A DNA stretch of 64,000 bases from Hyphomicrobiales bacterium (GTDB lineage: Bacteria > Pseudomonadota > Alphaproteobacteria > Rhizobiales > Rhizobiaceae), in contig UBQX01000017.1 in the NCBI GenBank assembly GCA_900467685.1, positions 29,911-93,910 on the forward strand. Reading direction: 5' to 3'. The notes below the pieces were generated by a model. It was not told where the DNA came from. It ran no database searches and worked only from the letters and a program-made list of their open reading frames with translations. How positions within the stretch are numbered: position 1 is the first letter of the stretch; every line of letters begins with the position of its first letter. A program made the translations under genes and the position numbers. This document shows, in pieces, positions 56,732 to 64,000 of the stretch.

Positions 56732-57172
56732 TCACATTTCCCCGGCGACTTTCGGTCCTTTCCTTTTCAGCCTCACACGGCCCCGCTTTCCTGAAAGCTC
56801 GACCAGCCGCCGGAAGGTCGGGCATTCCATATGCGACGGCGCCTTGCAGTCGGCGACGTGGCGCAGCGTATCGCTGAGCGCGCTCAGTTGCTGGATCTTT
56901 TCGTCGATCTCGTCCGCCTTGCGATGCAAGACATCGCGCGGCAGGTCGGGCCTGCCATTCCTGCCGAACATGCCGGCGATTTCCTCAAGCGAAAAACCGG
57001 CGGCCTGGCCCATCGTGATCAGCTTGATCTGCAAGAGAACGTCGACCGAGAATTGCCGGCGCAGACAATGGCGGAACAGGGACTCGATCAGCCCAATTTC
57101 CTCGTAATAGCGTAGCGCCGACGGCTTGACGCCGGTTCGTGCGGCCACCTCTCCGATATCCAGAAATTTCAT
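56732..57172 (-). CDS. MerR-family regulator
   Basis: 146 residues from ATG 57172. The winged-helix domain FLDIGEVAARTGVKPSALRYYEEIGLI and LRRQFSVDVLLQIKLITMG is intact, and a dimerisation helix follows at about 75-110. The C terminus has only two cysteines (ADCKAPSHMEC) and lacks the SoxR CX2CXCX5C iron-sulfur cluster. It is divergent from an MFS exporter and the shared promoter has MerR-type spacing, so it probably controls that gene. Confidence 0.87.
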   Translation of the reverse strand: MKFLDIGEVAARTGVKPSALRYYEEIGLIESLFRHCLRRQFSVDVLLQIKLITMGQAAGFSLEEIAGMFGRNGRPDLPRDVLHRKADEIDEKIQQLSALSDTLRHVADCKAPSHMECPTFRRLVELSGKRGRVRLKRKGPKVAGEM

Positions 57173-57174
57173 GC

Positions 57175-57205
57175 TTGACCTCAAGTTGGCTTGAATTCGT
57201 AGCCT
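57175..57205 (+). promoter_or_regulatory. MerR-type promoter for the MFS exporter, SoxR-box-like
   Basis: TTGACC at 57175-57180 and TAGCCT at 57200-57205 are 19 bases apart, the extended spacing of MerR-activated promoters. The spacer side reads CCTCAAGTTGGCTTGAA, with TCAAG/CTTGA as an inverted repeat, closely resembling the SoxR box CCTCAAGTT-N2-CTTGAGG. Confidence 0.7.
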
Positions 57206-57240
57206 GCTCCTGAACGCAATTTCAGACAAGGGGTGAAGAC

Positions 57241-58494
57241 ATGAACAGACGTGGAAAATCGAATATCGGCGCGTCGCAAGGGTGGGTCACGGCTGCACTG
57301 GCTCTCTCTGCATTGCTGGCCTCGCTCGGCACCAGCATTGCCAATATCGCCTTGCCGGCGCTTGCGCAGGCGTTCCAAGCGCCCTTCGTTGAAGTGCAGG
57401 CTGTCGTCGTCGCCTATCTTGCTACGCTCACCGTTTCGGTGGTCGTTGCCGGACGGCTTGGGGATCGTTTCGGACTGAAGCGTGTCCTGATGGCCGGGCT
57501 CGCGCTGTTCGCAGCTGCATCGCTTTCCTGCGCCGTCGCGCCGGACCTGCGCTTCCTGATTGGCGCGCGCGCAATACAGGGCATGGGTGCGGCGATCCTG
57601 ATGACGCTGTCGATGGCGCTCATGCGCGAATTGGCCAGCGAGGCCCGGATGGGTCGGGCGATGGGTCTGCTTGGCACCATCTCCGCTTTGGGGACCGCGC
57701 TCGGGCCGTCGCTCGGCGGGCTTTTGCTGCCCCTTGCCGGATGGCGAGGGATCTTCTGGGTTCAGGTCCCACTGGCGGTTCTGGCTCTGCTGTTGACCAT
57801 CCTTCTCTTGCCCGCCGATGACCACAAGGCGAAGGGGAACGGGCCCTCGCTCCTGGCTGTGCTGAACCATCGCCTTGTGCCAAACCTTGCCGTCAACTTC
57901 ATCGTTGCGGCGGTGATGATGACAACGCTGGTCGTTGGCCCGTTCTTTCTGGGCATGGCGCTCGGGCTTCATCCGGGCGGCGTGGGTCTGGTGATGACAG
58001 TCGGCCCCGCGATCTCCATCCTTGGAGGCGTTCCGGCGGGCAAGCTGGTCGATGGGTGGGGAAGTGGCCGGGTATTGATGCTCGGGCTTGGGCTGCTCGC
58101 CGTCGGCGCTGTTCTTCTCGCCTTTCTGCCGGAGTTCGCCGGCGTGGCGGGCTATGTGGCCGCGATTGCTGTGCTGACGCCCGGCTATCAGCTCTTCCAG
58201 GCAGCCAACAACACGCAGGTTCTGGCCGATGTCGACAGGAATGCGCGGGGAACGGTGTCCGGCCTGCTCAGCCTCTCCCGCAATGCAGGGCTGATTGCAG
58301 GTGCTTCGCTGATGGGGGCAGTCTTTGCCTTTGGCGTCGGCCGGGCGGATATCGCGAGCGCCAGTGCCTCTGCCATTTCAGGCGGCATGCGAATGACGTT
58401 TCTCTTGGCTGCAGGCCTGATGGGCGCTGCCATCCTGTTGCACGCAATGATGCGCCACCATGCTCCGACACCCATCGAGCATTCAGACGTTTGA
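57241..58494 (+). CDS. MFS drug-resistance-type exporter
   Basis: 417 residues with 12 predicted helices. The cytoplasmic-loop motif GRLGDRFGLKRVLM (motif A) and GTALGPSLGGLL (motif C, antiporter) are present, as in proton-coupled drug exporters. It is divergent from the MerR gene and probably induced by its ligand. It converges on dmeR with eight bases between stops. Substrate unknown. Confidence 0.9.
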   Translation: MNRRGKSNIGASQGWVTAALALSALLASLGTSIANIALPALAQAFQAPFVEVQAVVVAYLATLTVSVVVAGRLGDRFGLKRVLMAGLALFAAASLSCAVAPDLRFLIGARAIQGMGAAILMTLSMALMRELASEARMGRAMGLLGTISALGTALGPSLGGLLLPLAGWRGIFWVQVPLAVLALLLTILLLPADDHKAKGNGPSLLAVLNHRLVPNLAVNFIVAAVMMTTLVVGPFFLGMALGLHPGGVGLVMTVGPAISILGGVPAGKLVDGWGSGRVLMLGLGLLAVGAVLLAFLPEFAGVAGYVAAIAVLTPGYQLFQAANNTQVLADVDRNARGTVSGLLSLSRNAGLIAGASLMGAVFAFGVGRADIASASASAISGGMRMTFLLAAGLMGAAILLHAMMRHHAPTPIEHSDV

Positions 58495-58502
58495 AGTGAT
58501 GC

Positions 58503-58778
58503 CTACTTCAGATAAGCCCGGACAACATCCACCAGTTCGCCTGCCGCCTCGTTGCGATCGGCCTGCGTGATGTCCGGGGCGGCGAGGTGGTGGTGGATGT
58601 GGTCTTCGATCACCTCGGCCATCAGGCCGTTGACCGCGCCGCGGATGCCGGCAATGAGCTGCATGACTTCGGCGCAGCCCTTTTCCTCTTCCAGCATGCG
58701 CTCGACCGCTTCCATCTGGCCGCGCAGGCGGCGAACGCGGTTGATGAGTTTCTGCTTTTCGCGGATCGTGTGGGTCAT
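58503..58778 (-). CDS. dmeR: RcnR/DmeR-type nickel/cobalt repressor
   Basis: 91 residues. The CsoR/RcnR fold, REKQKLINRVRRLRGQMEAVERMLE, has His3, Cys35, His60 and His64, the metal-ligand set of E. coli RcnR, rather than the CHC copper set of CsoR. Release from DNA on Co(II) or Ni(II) binding is therefore expected. It lies 31 bases after dmeF on the same strand. Confidence 0.88.
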   Translation of the reverse strand: MTHTIREKQKLINRVRRLRGQMEAVERMLEEEKGCAEVMQLIAGIRGAVNGLMAEVIEDHIHHHLAAPDITQADRNEAAGELVDVVRAYLK

Positions 58779-58809
58779 TCTCTATGGCCTCTTTTTTCGC
58801 GGGTTCCGG

Positions 58810-59811
58810 TCAGGCGGCGCGCGCTTCCACTTCCACCGTCACATGCGACAGATCGTGGATCGCCGCAAGCTTCTCGCGATAGTAGGAGGGGGCCTTCGGG
58901 TGATCGGCCAGGAGCGAGACGATGGCGCCATGGTGGCCGGGGCCGAGCTGCCAGACATGCAGGTCGACGATCTCGGCGCCTTCGCGGGTGACGATCTCGC
59001 GGATTTCCTCCGGCAGGTCCTCGTCGTCCGGCACATAGTCGAGCAGCGTCGCGCCGGTATCGCGGATGAGGCTCCATGACCAGTTGGCAATGACCAGTGA
59101 GCCGACTATGCCCATGACGGGATCGAGCCAGGACCAGCCGTAGAGGCTGCCGAGCGTCAGGGCTAGGATGGCCAGCACCGAGGTGAAGGCGTCGGCCAGG
59201 ACGTGCAGATAGGCGGCGCGGAGATTCTGGTCCTTGCCGCCCTCGTCGTGATGATGATGGTGGCCGTGATCATGGTCGTGTCCGTGGGAATGGCCGTGAT
59301 GGTGGTGATGGTCGTCCTTGAGCAGCCACGCGCAGACGAGGTTCACGGCAAGGCCGATGACCGCAATCAGGATTGCCTCGCGGAAGTTGATCGAGACGGG
59401 CGCGCGTAGCCGCATGAAGCTTTCCCACGCGATCAAAAGCGCAATCATCGCCAGAACGATGGCGCTGGTGAAGCCGGCGAGATCGCCAAGCTTGCCGGTG
59501 CCGAAGGTGAAGCGGGGGTTTCGCGCGTGGCGGCGGGCGTAGAAATAGGCAAGGGCCGCGATCAGCATGGCCGCCGCATGGGTCGACATGTGCCAACCAT
59601 CCGCCACCAGCGCCATCGAGCCGTAGACGTTTCCGGCGACGATCTCGATGACCGTCATCGTGGCCGTCACGGCAATCACGATCCACGTCCGCTTCTCGTT
59701 TCGGGCATGGCCTTCACCCAGGAAGACGTGTTCGTGATGCGCGGGCAGGGCCTCATGCCGGTGGTCGTGGCCTGCATGATGGACGTGCGGATGCGGAAGG
59801 TCGCCGCTCAT
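58810..59811 (-). CDS. dmeF: DmeF-type cation diffusion facilitator (Co/Ni efflux)
   Basis: 333 residues from ATG 59811, with GGAG eight bases upstream; a further ATG at 59826 would start too near the operator. The CDF core has six helices with ALVADGWHMSTHAAAML and VLADAFTSVLAILALT (metal site A). A His-rich loop of about 25 residues follows DDHHHHHGHS. The N terminus is also His-rich. Family members pump Co(II) and Ni(II) out in exchange for protons. Confidence 0.9.
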   Translation of the reverse strand: MSGDLPHPHVHHAGHDHRHEALPAHHEHVFLGEGHARNEKRTWIVIAVTATMTVIEIVAGNVYGSMALVADGWHMSTHAAAMLIAALAYFYARRHARNPRFTFGTGKLGDLAGFTSAIVLAMIALLIAWESFMRLRAPVSINFREAILIAVIGLAVNLVCAWLLKDDHHHHHGHSHGHDHDHGHHHHHDEGGKDQNLRAAYLHVLADAFTSVLAILALTLGSLYGWSWLDPVMGIVGSLVIANWSWSLIRDTGATLLDYVPDDEDLPEEIREIVTREGAEIVDLHVWQLGPGHHGAIVSLLADHPKAPSYYREKLAAIHDLSHVTVEVEARAA

Positions 59812-59828
59812 TCTGACATCTCCCATTT

Positions 59829-59844
59829 ATTATAGGGGGGTATA
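59829..59844 (-). promoter_or_regulatory. RcnR/DmeR operator and -10 box before dmeF
   Basis: TATAGGGGGGTATA at 59831-59844 is a perfect TATA-G6-TATA dyad, the form bound by RcnR/FrmR-type repressors. Minus-strand TATAAT at 59834-59829 overlaps it, so a bound repressor would block polymerase. It lies about 18 bases before the dmeF start codon. Confidence 0.78.
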
Positions 59845-59977
59845 CTATATTGAGCAGTCGATAACAAGGATCGTGTTTTTTTGTGCGCAAACAGAAATCC
59901 CCGGCAGATTGCCGGGGATCGACGACGAGCATTGATTTATTGGCGCGCTGGAGCCTTGACGAAACCCTTGGAAAGGG

Positions 59978-61168
59978 TCAGCTGCGGGCTTTCATCCAGT
60001 TATAGACATTGGTTTCCATCTCCAGGAAACCTCCCACGGAGGCGGGGTCGGCGAAGGGAAGGATCTGGGTTGCCCAGTAGCCGCCGATGCCGTTCTGGCG
60101 GTCGATCCAGTAATAGAGGTTGGCAAGGCCGGCCCAGGCAAGCGCGCCAGCGGGGCGGCCCGTCGGGGCGTCTTCGTCGTTGATCATGAAGGTCAGGCCC
60201 CAGCTCTTCGGCATGCCGGGGAAGAATTCCGCATAGTTGGAAAGCGTCGGGATGACGCCGGGCAGGCCCTTGATCTTCATCTCGCCCAGACCGTTCTGTG
60301 CCGCCATGGCGACCGTTTCCGGTCGCAACACACGGCCGTTCGGTCCAGCGCCGTCGTTCAGCCACATGCGGATGAATTTCGCGTAGTCGAGCGCGGTCGA
60401 ATGCAGGCCGTGGCCGCCCATATGGACTTCCGGCATCTGATCCAGCAGGAACTCATCGTCCGGAACGAGCGTGCCGGCCGGGTTCCGGTTATGCATGGTG
60501 ACGTAACGTTCGCTCATCGAGGGCGTCATGGTGAAGGCGCTGTCGTCCATGCCCAGCGGTTCGAACACGCCCTCCTGCATCAACTGGCCGAGACGCTTCC
60601 CGGTGATGCCTTCGCAGACGAGACCTGCCCAGTCGATATTCGTGCCATATTCCCAGGCCGTGCCGGGATCGAACAGCATGGGCGTCGTCAGCGATTTCAT
60701 CGTTGCGGTGATGACGCTGGGCTGACCGCGCTCTTCGGCCAGGCGATTATAGGTTTCGTTGAAAAAGTCGTAGGCGAAGCCGCCCTGGTGCAGCAGAAGC
60801 TGCCGTGTCGTGACATCGGACTTTGGCGCGCGCAGACGCGGCTCGCCATTCGCCTCGAAGCCTTCGATCACCTGAAGCTCGCCGATGGCCGGTGCATAGC
60901 GCTTGGCCGGCGCATCGAGGTCGAGCTTGCCCTGTTCGTGAAGCTGAAGGCAGACCGTGCCGGTAATCGCCTTGGTGGTCGAGAAAATGGCGCAGACGCT
61001 GTCCGGGGTCATCGGCTCGTCGCGGCCCAGACGCCGCGAGCCGGCGGCCCCGGCATAGATCGTTTCGTTGCGGTCCGTGATGGCTGCGGCAACGCCCGGC
61101 ACGCCGGGATTGCCTGTGACCACGTTTTGCAAAACGCCATCCAGCGCCGATTTCAATTGGCTGTTCAT
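59978..61168 (-). CDS. serine hydrolase, beta-lactamase/class-C fold
   Basis: 396 residues from ATG 61168, with GGAGAG upstream. The SXXK motif is Ser63-T-T-Lys66 ([10 protein letters not shown]), and the YXN-like element is in [18 protein letters not shown] segment resembles the third active-site motif region. Such proteins are esterases or peptidases (EstB type) more often than true beta-lactamases. No signal peptide is seen from this start. It is divergent from an AraC regulator. Confidence 0.85.
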   Translation of the reverse strand: MNSQLKSALDGVLQNVVTGNPGVPGVAAAITDRNETIYAGAAGSRRLGRDEPMTPDSVCAIFSTTKAITGTVCLQLHEQGKLDLDAPAKRYAPAIGELQVIEGFEANGEPRLRAPKSDVTTRQLLLHQGGFAYDFFNETYNRLAEERGQPSVITATMKSLTTPMLFDPGTAWEYGTNIDWAGLVCEGITGKRLGQLMQEGVFEPLGMDDSAFTMTPSMSERYVTMHNRNPAGTLVPDDEFLLDQMPEVHMGGHGLHSTALDYAKFIRMWLNDGAGPNGRVLRPETVAMAAQNGLGEMKIKGLPGVIPTLSNYAEFFPGMPKSWGLTFMINDEDAPTGRPAGALAWAGLANLYYWIDRQNGIGGYWATQILPFADPASVGGFLEMETNVYNWMKARS

Positions 61169-61386
61169 CGATCTCTCCTCCAAGCTCACGACCGCACATC
61201 CTCCGTGTGCGGTTGCCGCGAAAATAGCGAGGATGGTTTTCCCGGCACGTCGGAAACCGGAAACGGCTATCGGAAATCGGCGGATTTGATACATTCAATT
61301 TCCGCTGGGTGTTTGCCGAGGGGGCGAGTGAGGGCAGATTGGAGCTGGCTTCGCTCTGGAGGGAAACGGGCAAGGGGAGGAAATGC

Positions 61387-62388
61387 ATGCTGGAGAATGT
61401 GCTTCTCTACGACGCGCAGGGAAGGCCGATCCAACAGAAACACAAGATCGTCTCCCATGACTGGGACGAGATCAAGGACTGGTCGAGCAAGGTTTACATG
61501 CCCTACGATGTGTCTCCGACGGGCAAGGTGGGGTCGCCCGATTCCACCATGCGATCGGCGGAGATCGGCCGCATCACGCTCACCCGTTTCGCTTACGGAA
61601 TTCCGGTCAATATCCGGGACTGGGACATGGATTCCGGCAATGCCGTGGTTCTCACCACTGTCGGCGGGCAGGCGCGCCACAAGCTGACGGGCAACGATGC
61701 GGTCGAGACCGGTTATGGCGAGAGTTTCGTCGTCGATTGCTCGCGCACCGACTATGACGTCGACTTCAATCCCGATCACCTGCAGGTCAATCTGACCATT
61801 CCGCATCATGTTCTCGAGCAGGTCTGCCAGGACATGTTCGGCTTCGTGCCAGACAACCGCCTGTGGCAGTTCAAGACCGGCCTTGGCGGGCGCGGTTCGA
61901 GCTGGATGGCGCTATTGGAATACATGTCGCGTTGCATCGCCGAAGCGCCCGACCAGATGGCGCGCAGCCGCGTCGGCCGGCATCTGGAGCAGACGATCTG
62001 CGTTCACCTGCTGAACGAATGGGCGAACCGCGCAGGGATCGATCTCGAAAGTCCCGTCAACACGATTGCCCCGTCTACCGTACGCAAGGCGGAGGCCTTC
62101 ATGGCAGAGCATGCTGCCGATGTGCCCGCCATGACTGACGTGGCAAAGGCGTCTGGCGTCAGCCTGCGGAGCTTGACGGCCGCCTTCCGCCAGTTTCGTG
62201 GCTATACGCCCAGCCATTTCCTGCGGGAGCAGCGTCTTCAGGGTGTTCGCAGCGCGCTGATCGCTGCGGGGCGCGACCGGCGCGTGGCGGAGATCGCCAG
62301 CGCCTGGGGCTTTATCAACATGGGCGATTTCGCCCGCGTCTACAGCGAAAGGTTCGGCGAACTGCCGTCGCAGACCCTTTCGCGGTGA
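61387..62388 (+). CDS. AraC-family regulator
   Basis: 333 residues from ATG 61387, with GGGGAGG upstream. The N-terminal part (20-200) is an AraC-binding-like domain; the C-terminal pair of helix-turn-helices has VAKASGVSLRSLTAAFRQFR and VAEIASAWGFINMGDFARVY. The serine hydrolase gene is divergent across 218 bases and is the likely target. The effector is unknown. Confidence 0.88.
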   Translation: MLENVLLYDAQGRPIQQKHKIVSHDWDEIKDWSSKVYMPYDVSPTGKVGSPDSTMRSAEIGRITLTRFAYGIPVNIRDWDMDSGNAVVLTTVGGQARHKLTGNDAVETGYGESFVVDCSRTDYDVDFNPDHLQVNLTIPHHVLEQVCQDMFGFVPDNRLWQFKTGLGGRGSSWMALLEYMSRCIAEAPDQMARSRVGRHLEQTICVHLLNEWANRAGIDLESPVNTIAPSTVRKAEAFMAEHAADVPAMTDVAKASGVSLRSLTAAFRQFRGYTPSHFLREQRLQGVRSALIAAGRDRRVAEIASAWGFINMGDFARVYSERFGELPSQTLSR

Positions 62389-62399
62389 CGCTTCAAGTT

Positions 62400-62422
62400 G
62401 CTGTCGGTATCAGGCCGACAGC
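62400..62422. terminator. hairpin straddling the yebC stop
   Basis: GCTGTCGG, loop TATCAGG, CCGACAGC: a perfect 8-bp stem whose loop contains the yebC stop codon (62410-62412) and which lies 11 bases after the AraC stop. No T-tract, so termination is unproven. Confidence 0.4.
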
Positions 62423-63156
62423 TTGGCCATGACTTCATCCGACACTTCGAAGTTCGAGTAGACGTTCTGGACGTCGTCGTCGTCTTCGAGGTTGTCGATG
62501 AGCTTCATCAGCGACTGGGCCTTTTCTTCGTCGACCGGAATCGTGTTCTGCGGCTTCCAGACGGACTTGACCGTTTCGGCTTCACCGAGAACGGCTTCCA
62601 GCGCCTTGGCGACTTCGTTGGTGTCTTCAAAGCCGCAATAGATCGTGTGGCCGTCTTCGCTCGACTCGACGTCTTCGGCGCCGGCTTCGATGGCCGCTTC
62701 CATCACCTTGTCGGCATCGCCAACGGAGGCCTTGTAGGTGATTTCGCCGACGCGGTCGAACGAGAAGGACACGGAGCCCGTTTCGCCAAGTGCGCCGCCG
62801 GCCTTGGTGAAGAGCGAGCGGACGTTGGAGGCGGTGCGGTTGCGGTTGTCGGTCAGCGCTTCGACGATGACGGCGACGCCGCCGGGGCCGTAACCTTCGT
62901 AGCGGACTTCATCGTAGTTCTCGCCATCGGCGCCGGCAGCCTTCTTGATGGCGCGGTCGATATTGTCCTTCGGCATGGACTGCGCCTTGGCGTTCTGGAT
63001 GGCCAGGCGCAGGCGGGCGTTCATCGACGGGTCGGGCAGGCCGGCCTTGGCGGCAACGGTGATTTCGCGCGCAAGCTTGGAGAAGAGCTTGGACCGAACG
63101 CTGTCCTGCTTGCCCTTGCGATGCATAATGTTCTTGAACTGTGAATGGCCAGCCAT
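62410..63156 (-). CDS. yebC: YebC/PmpR-family protein
   Basis: 248 residues. [56 protein letters not shown] and [13 protein letters not shown] mark the family. These proteins bind DNA as regulators, and some act at the ribosome in relieving stalling at proline runs, as EF-P does. It lies about 10.2 kb from ruvC; the two are adjacent in many genomes. Confidence 0.95.
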   Translation of the reverse strand: MAGHSQFKNIMHRKGKQDSVRSKLFSKLAREITVAAKAGLPDPSMNARLRLAIQNAKAQSMPKDNIDRAIKKAAGADGENYDEVRYEGYGPGGVAVIVEALTDNRNRTASNVRSLFTKAGGALGETGSVSFSFDRVGEITYKASVGDADKVMEAAIEAGAEDVESSEDGHTIYCGFEDTNEVAKALEAVLGEAETVKSVWKPQNTIPVDEEKAQSLMKLIDNLEDDDDVQNVYSNFEVSDEVMAKLSA

Positions 63157-63307
63157 GGCACCCCTATGCGTATTTCATCAGGAAATTTCGAGATTTTGGC
63201 GCCTTATAAGGATTTTGAGGCGCTTCGTCCAGATGTGGAACCAATTCGCACGGTCGCGGATTAACGGGATGACATTGACCCCCGCGACAAATTGAAAGGA
63301 CATGACG

Positions 63308-63811
63308 ATGGTAAGCCTCTCGACTGCCAACAAGGAGCCGGAAAAGCTGATCTGGGACGAACTCGACCGCGTGACCGCCGGCATGCTGGGTCTCAAGGGC
63401 GAGAGCTTCGAGCTGCAGCCGATGTCGCCCAATCTGGATATCCCGACCAAGTCGATCTGGTTCTACACCCGCAAGAGCAGCGATCTGGTGCGTTCGATCG
63501 GCCCGGGTTCGGAGGCGCTCTTCGTCGTGGTCGGCAAGGATCATGACTTCCATGCGGTCCTGAAGGGCACAATCGAGGTGAACTACGACCGGGCGCGGAT
63601 CGAGGAATACTGGAGCTCGGTCGTCGAGGCCTGGTACCACGATGGCAAAGACGATCCGGATCTCACCATGCTGCAGTTCCGCCCGCGCGAGTGCAGCTTC
63701 TGGGCTTCGACCGGCAACCTGCTCACCTTCGGCTGGGAGATCGCCAAGGCCAATCTCGATCCGGACAAGGAGCCGGACGTCGGCGTGCACAAGCACATAG
63801 CGTTCGTATAG
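63308..63811 (+). CDS. pyridoxamine 5'-phosphate oxidase-fold general stress protein
   Basis: 167 residues from ATG 63308, with AGGA seven bases upstream; ATG 63302 sits too close to it. The split-barrel fold has TKSIWFYTRKSSDLVRSI, ALFVVVGKDHDFHAVLKGT and SFWASTGN. It belongs to the general-stress-protein 26-like group, which binds flavin or related cofactors without a fixed reaction. A terminator follows the stop by seven bases. Confidence 0.83.
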   Translation: MVSLSTANKEPEKLIWDELDRVTAGMLGLKGESFELQPMSPNLDIPTKSIWFYTRKSSDLVRSIGPGSEALFVVVGKDHDFHAVLKGTIEVNYDRARIEEYWSSVVEAWYHDGKDDPDLTMLQFRPRECSFWASTGNLLTFGWEIAKANLDPDKEPDVGVHKHIAFV

Positions 63812-63818
63812 CAGAAGA

Positions 63819-63843
63819 GGCGGGGTTTCGGCCCCGCCTTTTC
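63819..63843 (+). terminator. intrinsic terminator of the stress-protein gene
   Basis: GGCGGGG, six-base loop TTTCGG, CCCCGCC, then TTTTCC: a perfect 7-bp GC stem with a T-tract. Confidence 0.8.
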
Positions 63844-63862
63844 CTCTTTCAAAATCTACCGC

Positions 63863-64000
63863 TCAGGCTGCGCGGCGACCGCTGTAGCTTTGCTGCGCTC
63901 GTCCGACCTTGAGCCGTGCGATCAGTTCCGCCAGATGGTTCGCCTCGGATGCTAGCGAGTGGCTGGCATTCGCGGTGTTAGAGACCATCGCGGCATTCTG
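63863..64000 (-). CDS. methyl-accepting chemotaxis protein, C-terminal end only
   Basis: The last 45 codons and TGA stop (63865-63863) of a minus-strand gene entering from beyond 64000. QNAAMVSNTANASHSLASEA, then NHLAELIARLKVG, matches the end of the methyl-accepting signalling domain, where QNA(A/S)MVEE and the final (A/S)EAXXLXXL(I/V)XXF occur. The conserved acidic pair after MV is replaced by SN. No receptor-tail NWETF motif is present. The sensor region is outside the window. Confidence 0.8.
   Translation of the reverse strand, partial: QNAAMVSNTANASHSLASEANHLAELIARLKVGRAQQSYSGRRAA

Noticed and set aside
56732..57172. SoxR proper
   Set aside because: The operator looks SoxR-like but the CX2CXCX5C iron-sulfur motif is missing.
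59978..61168. True beta-lactamase resistance gene
   Set aside because: SXXK is present, but no signal peptide from the supported start and overall pattern fits EstB-like esterases.

Overview
The window is chromosomal DNA of an alphaproteobacterium in the Rhizobiaceae (Rhizobium, Agrobacterium or a close genus). The evidence is a homospermidine synthase, an Omp10-type lipoprotein (otherwise known from Brucella and rhizobia), a GapR/DUF2312 nucleoid protein, DUF882, DUF1036 and DUF1244 proteins, a palindromic intergenic mosaic repeat of rhizobial type, and high-GC coding bias throughout. About 65 genes are packed tightly, many with 1- or 4-base start/stop overlaps. I see no tRNA or rRNA gene, CRISPR array, insertion sequence, prophage or replication origin.

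Layout. 1-1894: a bufferin-type locus on the minus strand (small four-cysteine secreted precursor, MNIO/DUF692 enzyme, DUF2063 partner cut by the window edge), probably a copper-binding peptide system. 1965-10867: threonine aldolase, then glutamate synthase gltB and gltD separated by a VapBC-type toxin-antitoxin pair and a YbjQ protein. 10917-18759: envelope and cell-surface genes (SGNH-like protein, MltB-type transglycosylase, galU, outer-membrane barrel, kpsF, NfeD, stomatin-like protein). 18920-19048: palindromic mosaic repeat. 19107-22338: hemH, omp10, hss. 22494-27951: one compact minus-strand gene train, pepF-pabB-pabC-yciI-hicA-hicB-DUF3445, joining folate-precursor genes to a HicAB toxin-antitoxin pair. 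28113-31649: a sigma-54 response regulator and a DUF882 protein. 31738-33294: gapR, DUF1244 and N-formylglutamate amidohydrolase. 33457-40244: pykA coupled to DUF1036, a lipid kinase, suhB, efp, a SEL1-repeat protein and a ThiE-like protein. 40542-43451: a small ArsR protein, two divergent DUF465 proteins, purE-purK and a zinc-free L36 gene. 43545-47421: a TPR protein, an alpha/beta hydrolase and a MotA/TolQ plus MotB/OmpA-like pair.

47422-52239 is the minus-strand operon ruvC-vapB-vapC-ruvA-ruvB-phosphoesterase-nudix-ybgC, with a toxin-antitoxin pair between ruvC and ruvA. 52481-62388 is an accessory block (chemoreceptor, LysE exporter, luciferase-like oxidoreductase, MerR regulator with divergent MFS exporter, cobalt/nickel dmeF-dmeR, serine hydrolase with divergent AraC regulator). 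It lies between ruvC and yebC, which are neighbours in many bacteria. The window closes with a pyridoxamine-oxidase-fold stress protein and the last 45 codons of a second chemoreceptor.

The most notable signals are the bufferin locus; three toxin-antitoxin modules each inside or directly joined to a housekeeping gene series, two of them with near-perfect operator palindromes; a proton-channel-like MotAB pair of unknown role; and two well-resolved operators, a TATA-G6-TATA site before dmeF and a SoxR-box-like site with 19-base promoter spacing before the MFS exporter. All functional assignments come from reading sequence motifs; no database search was run.
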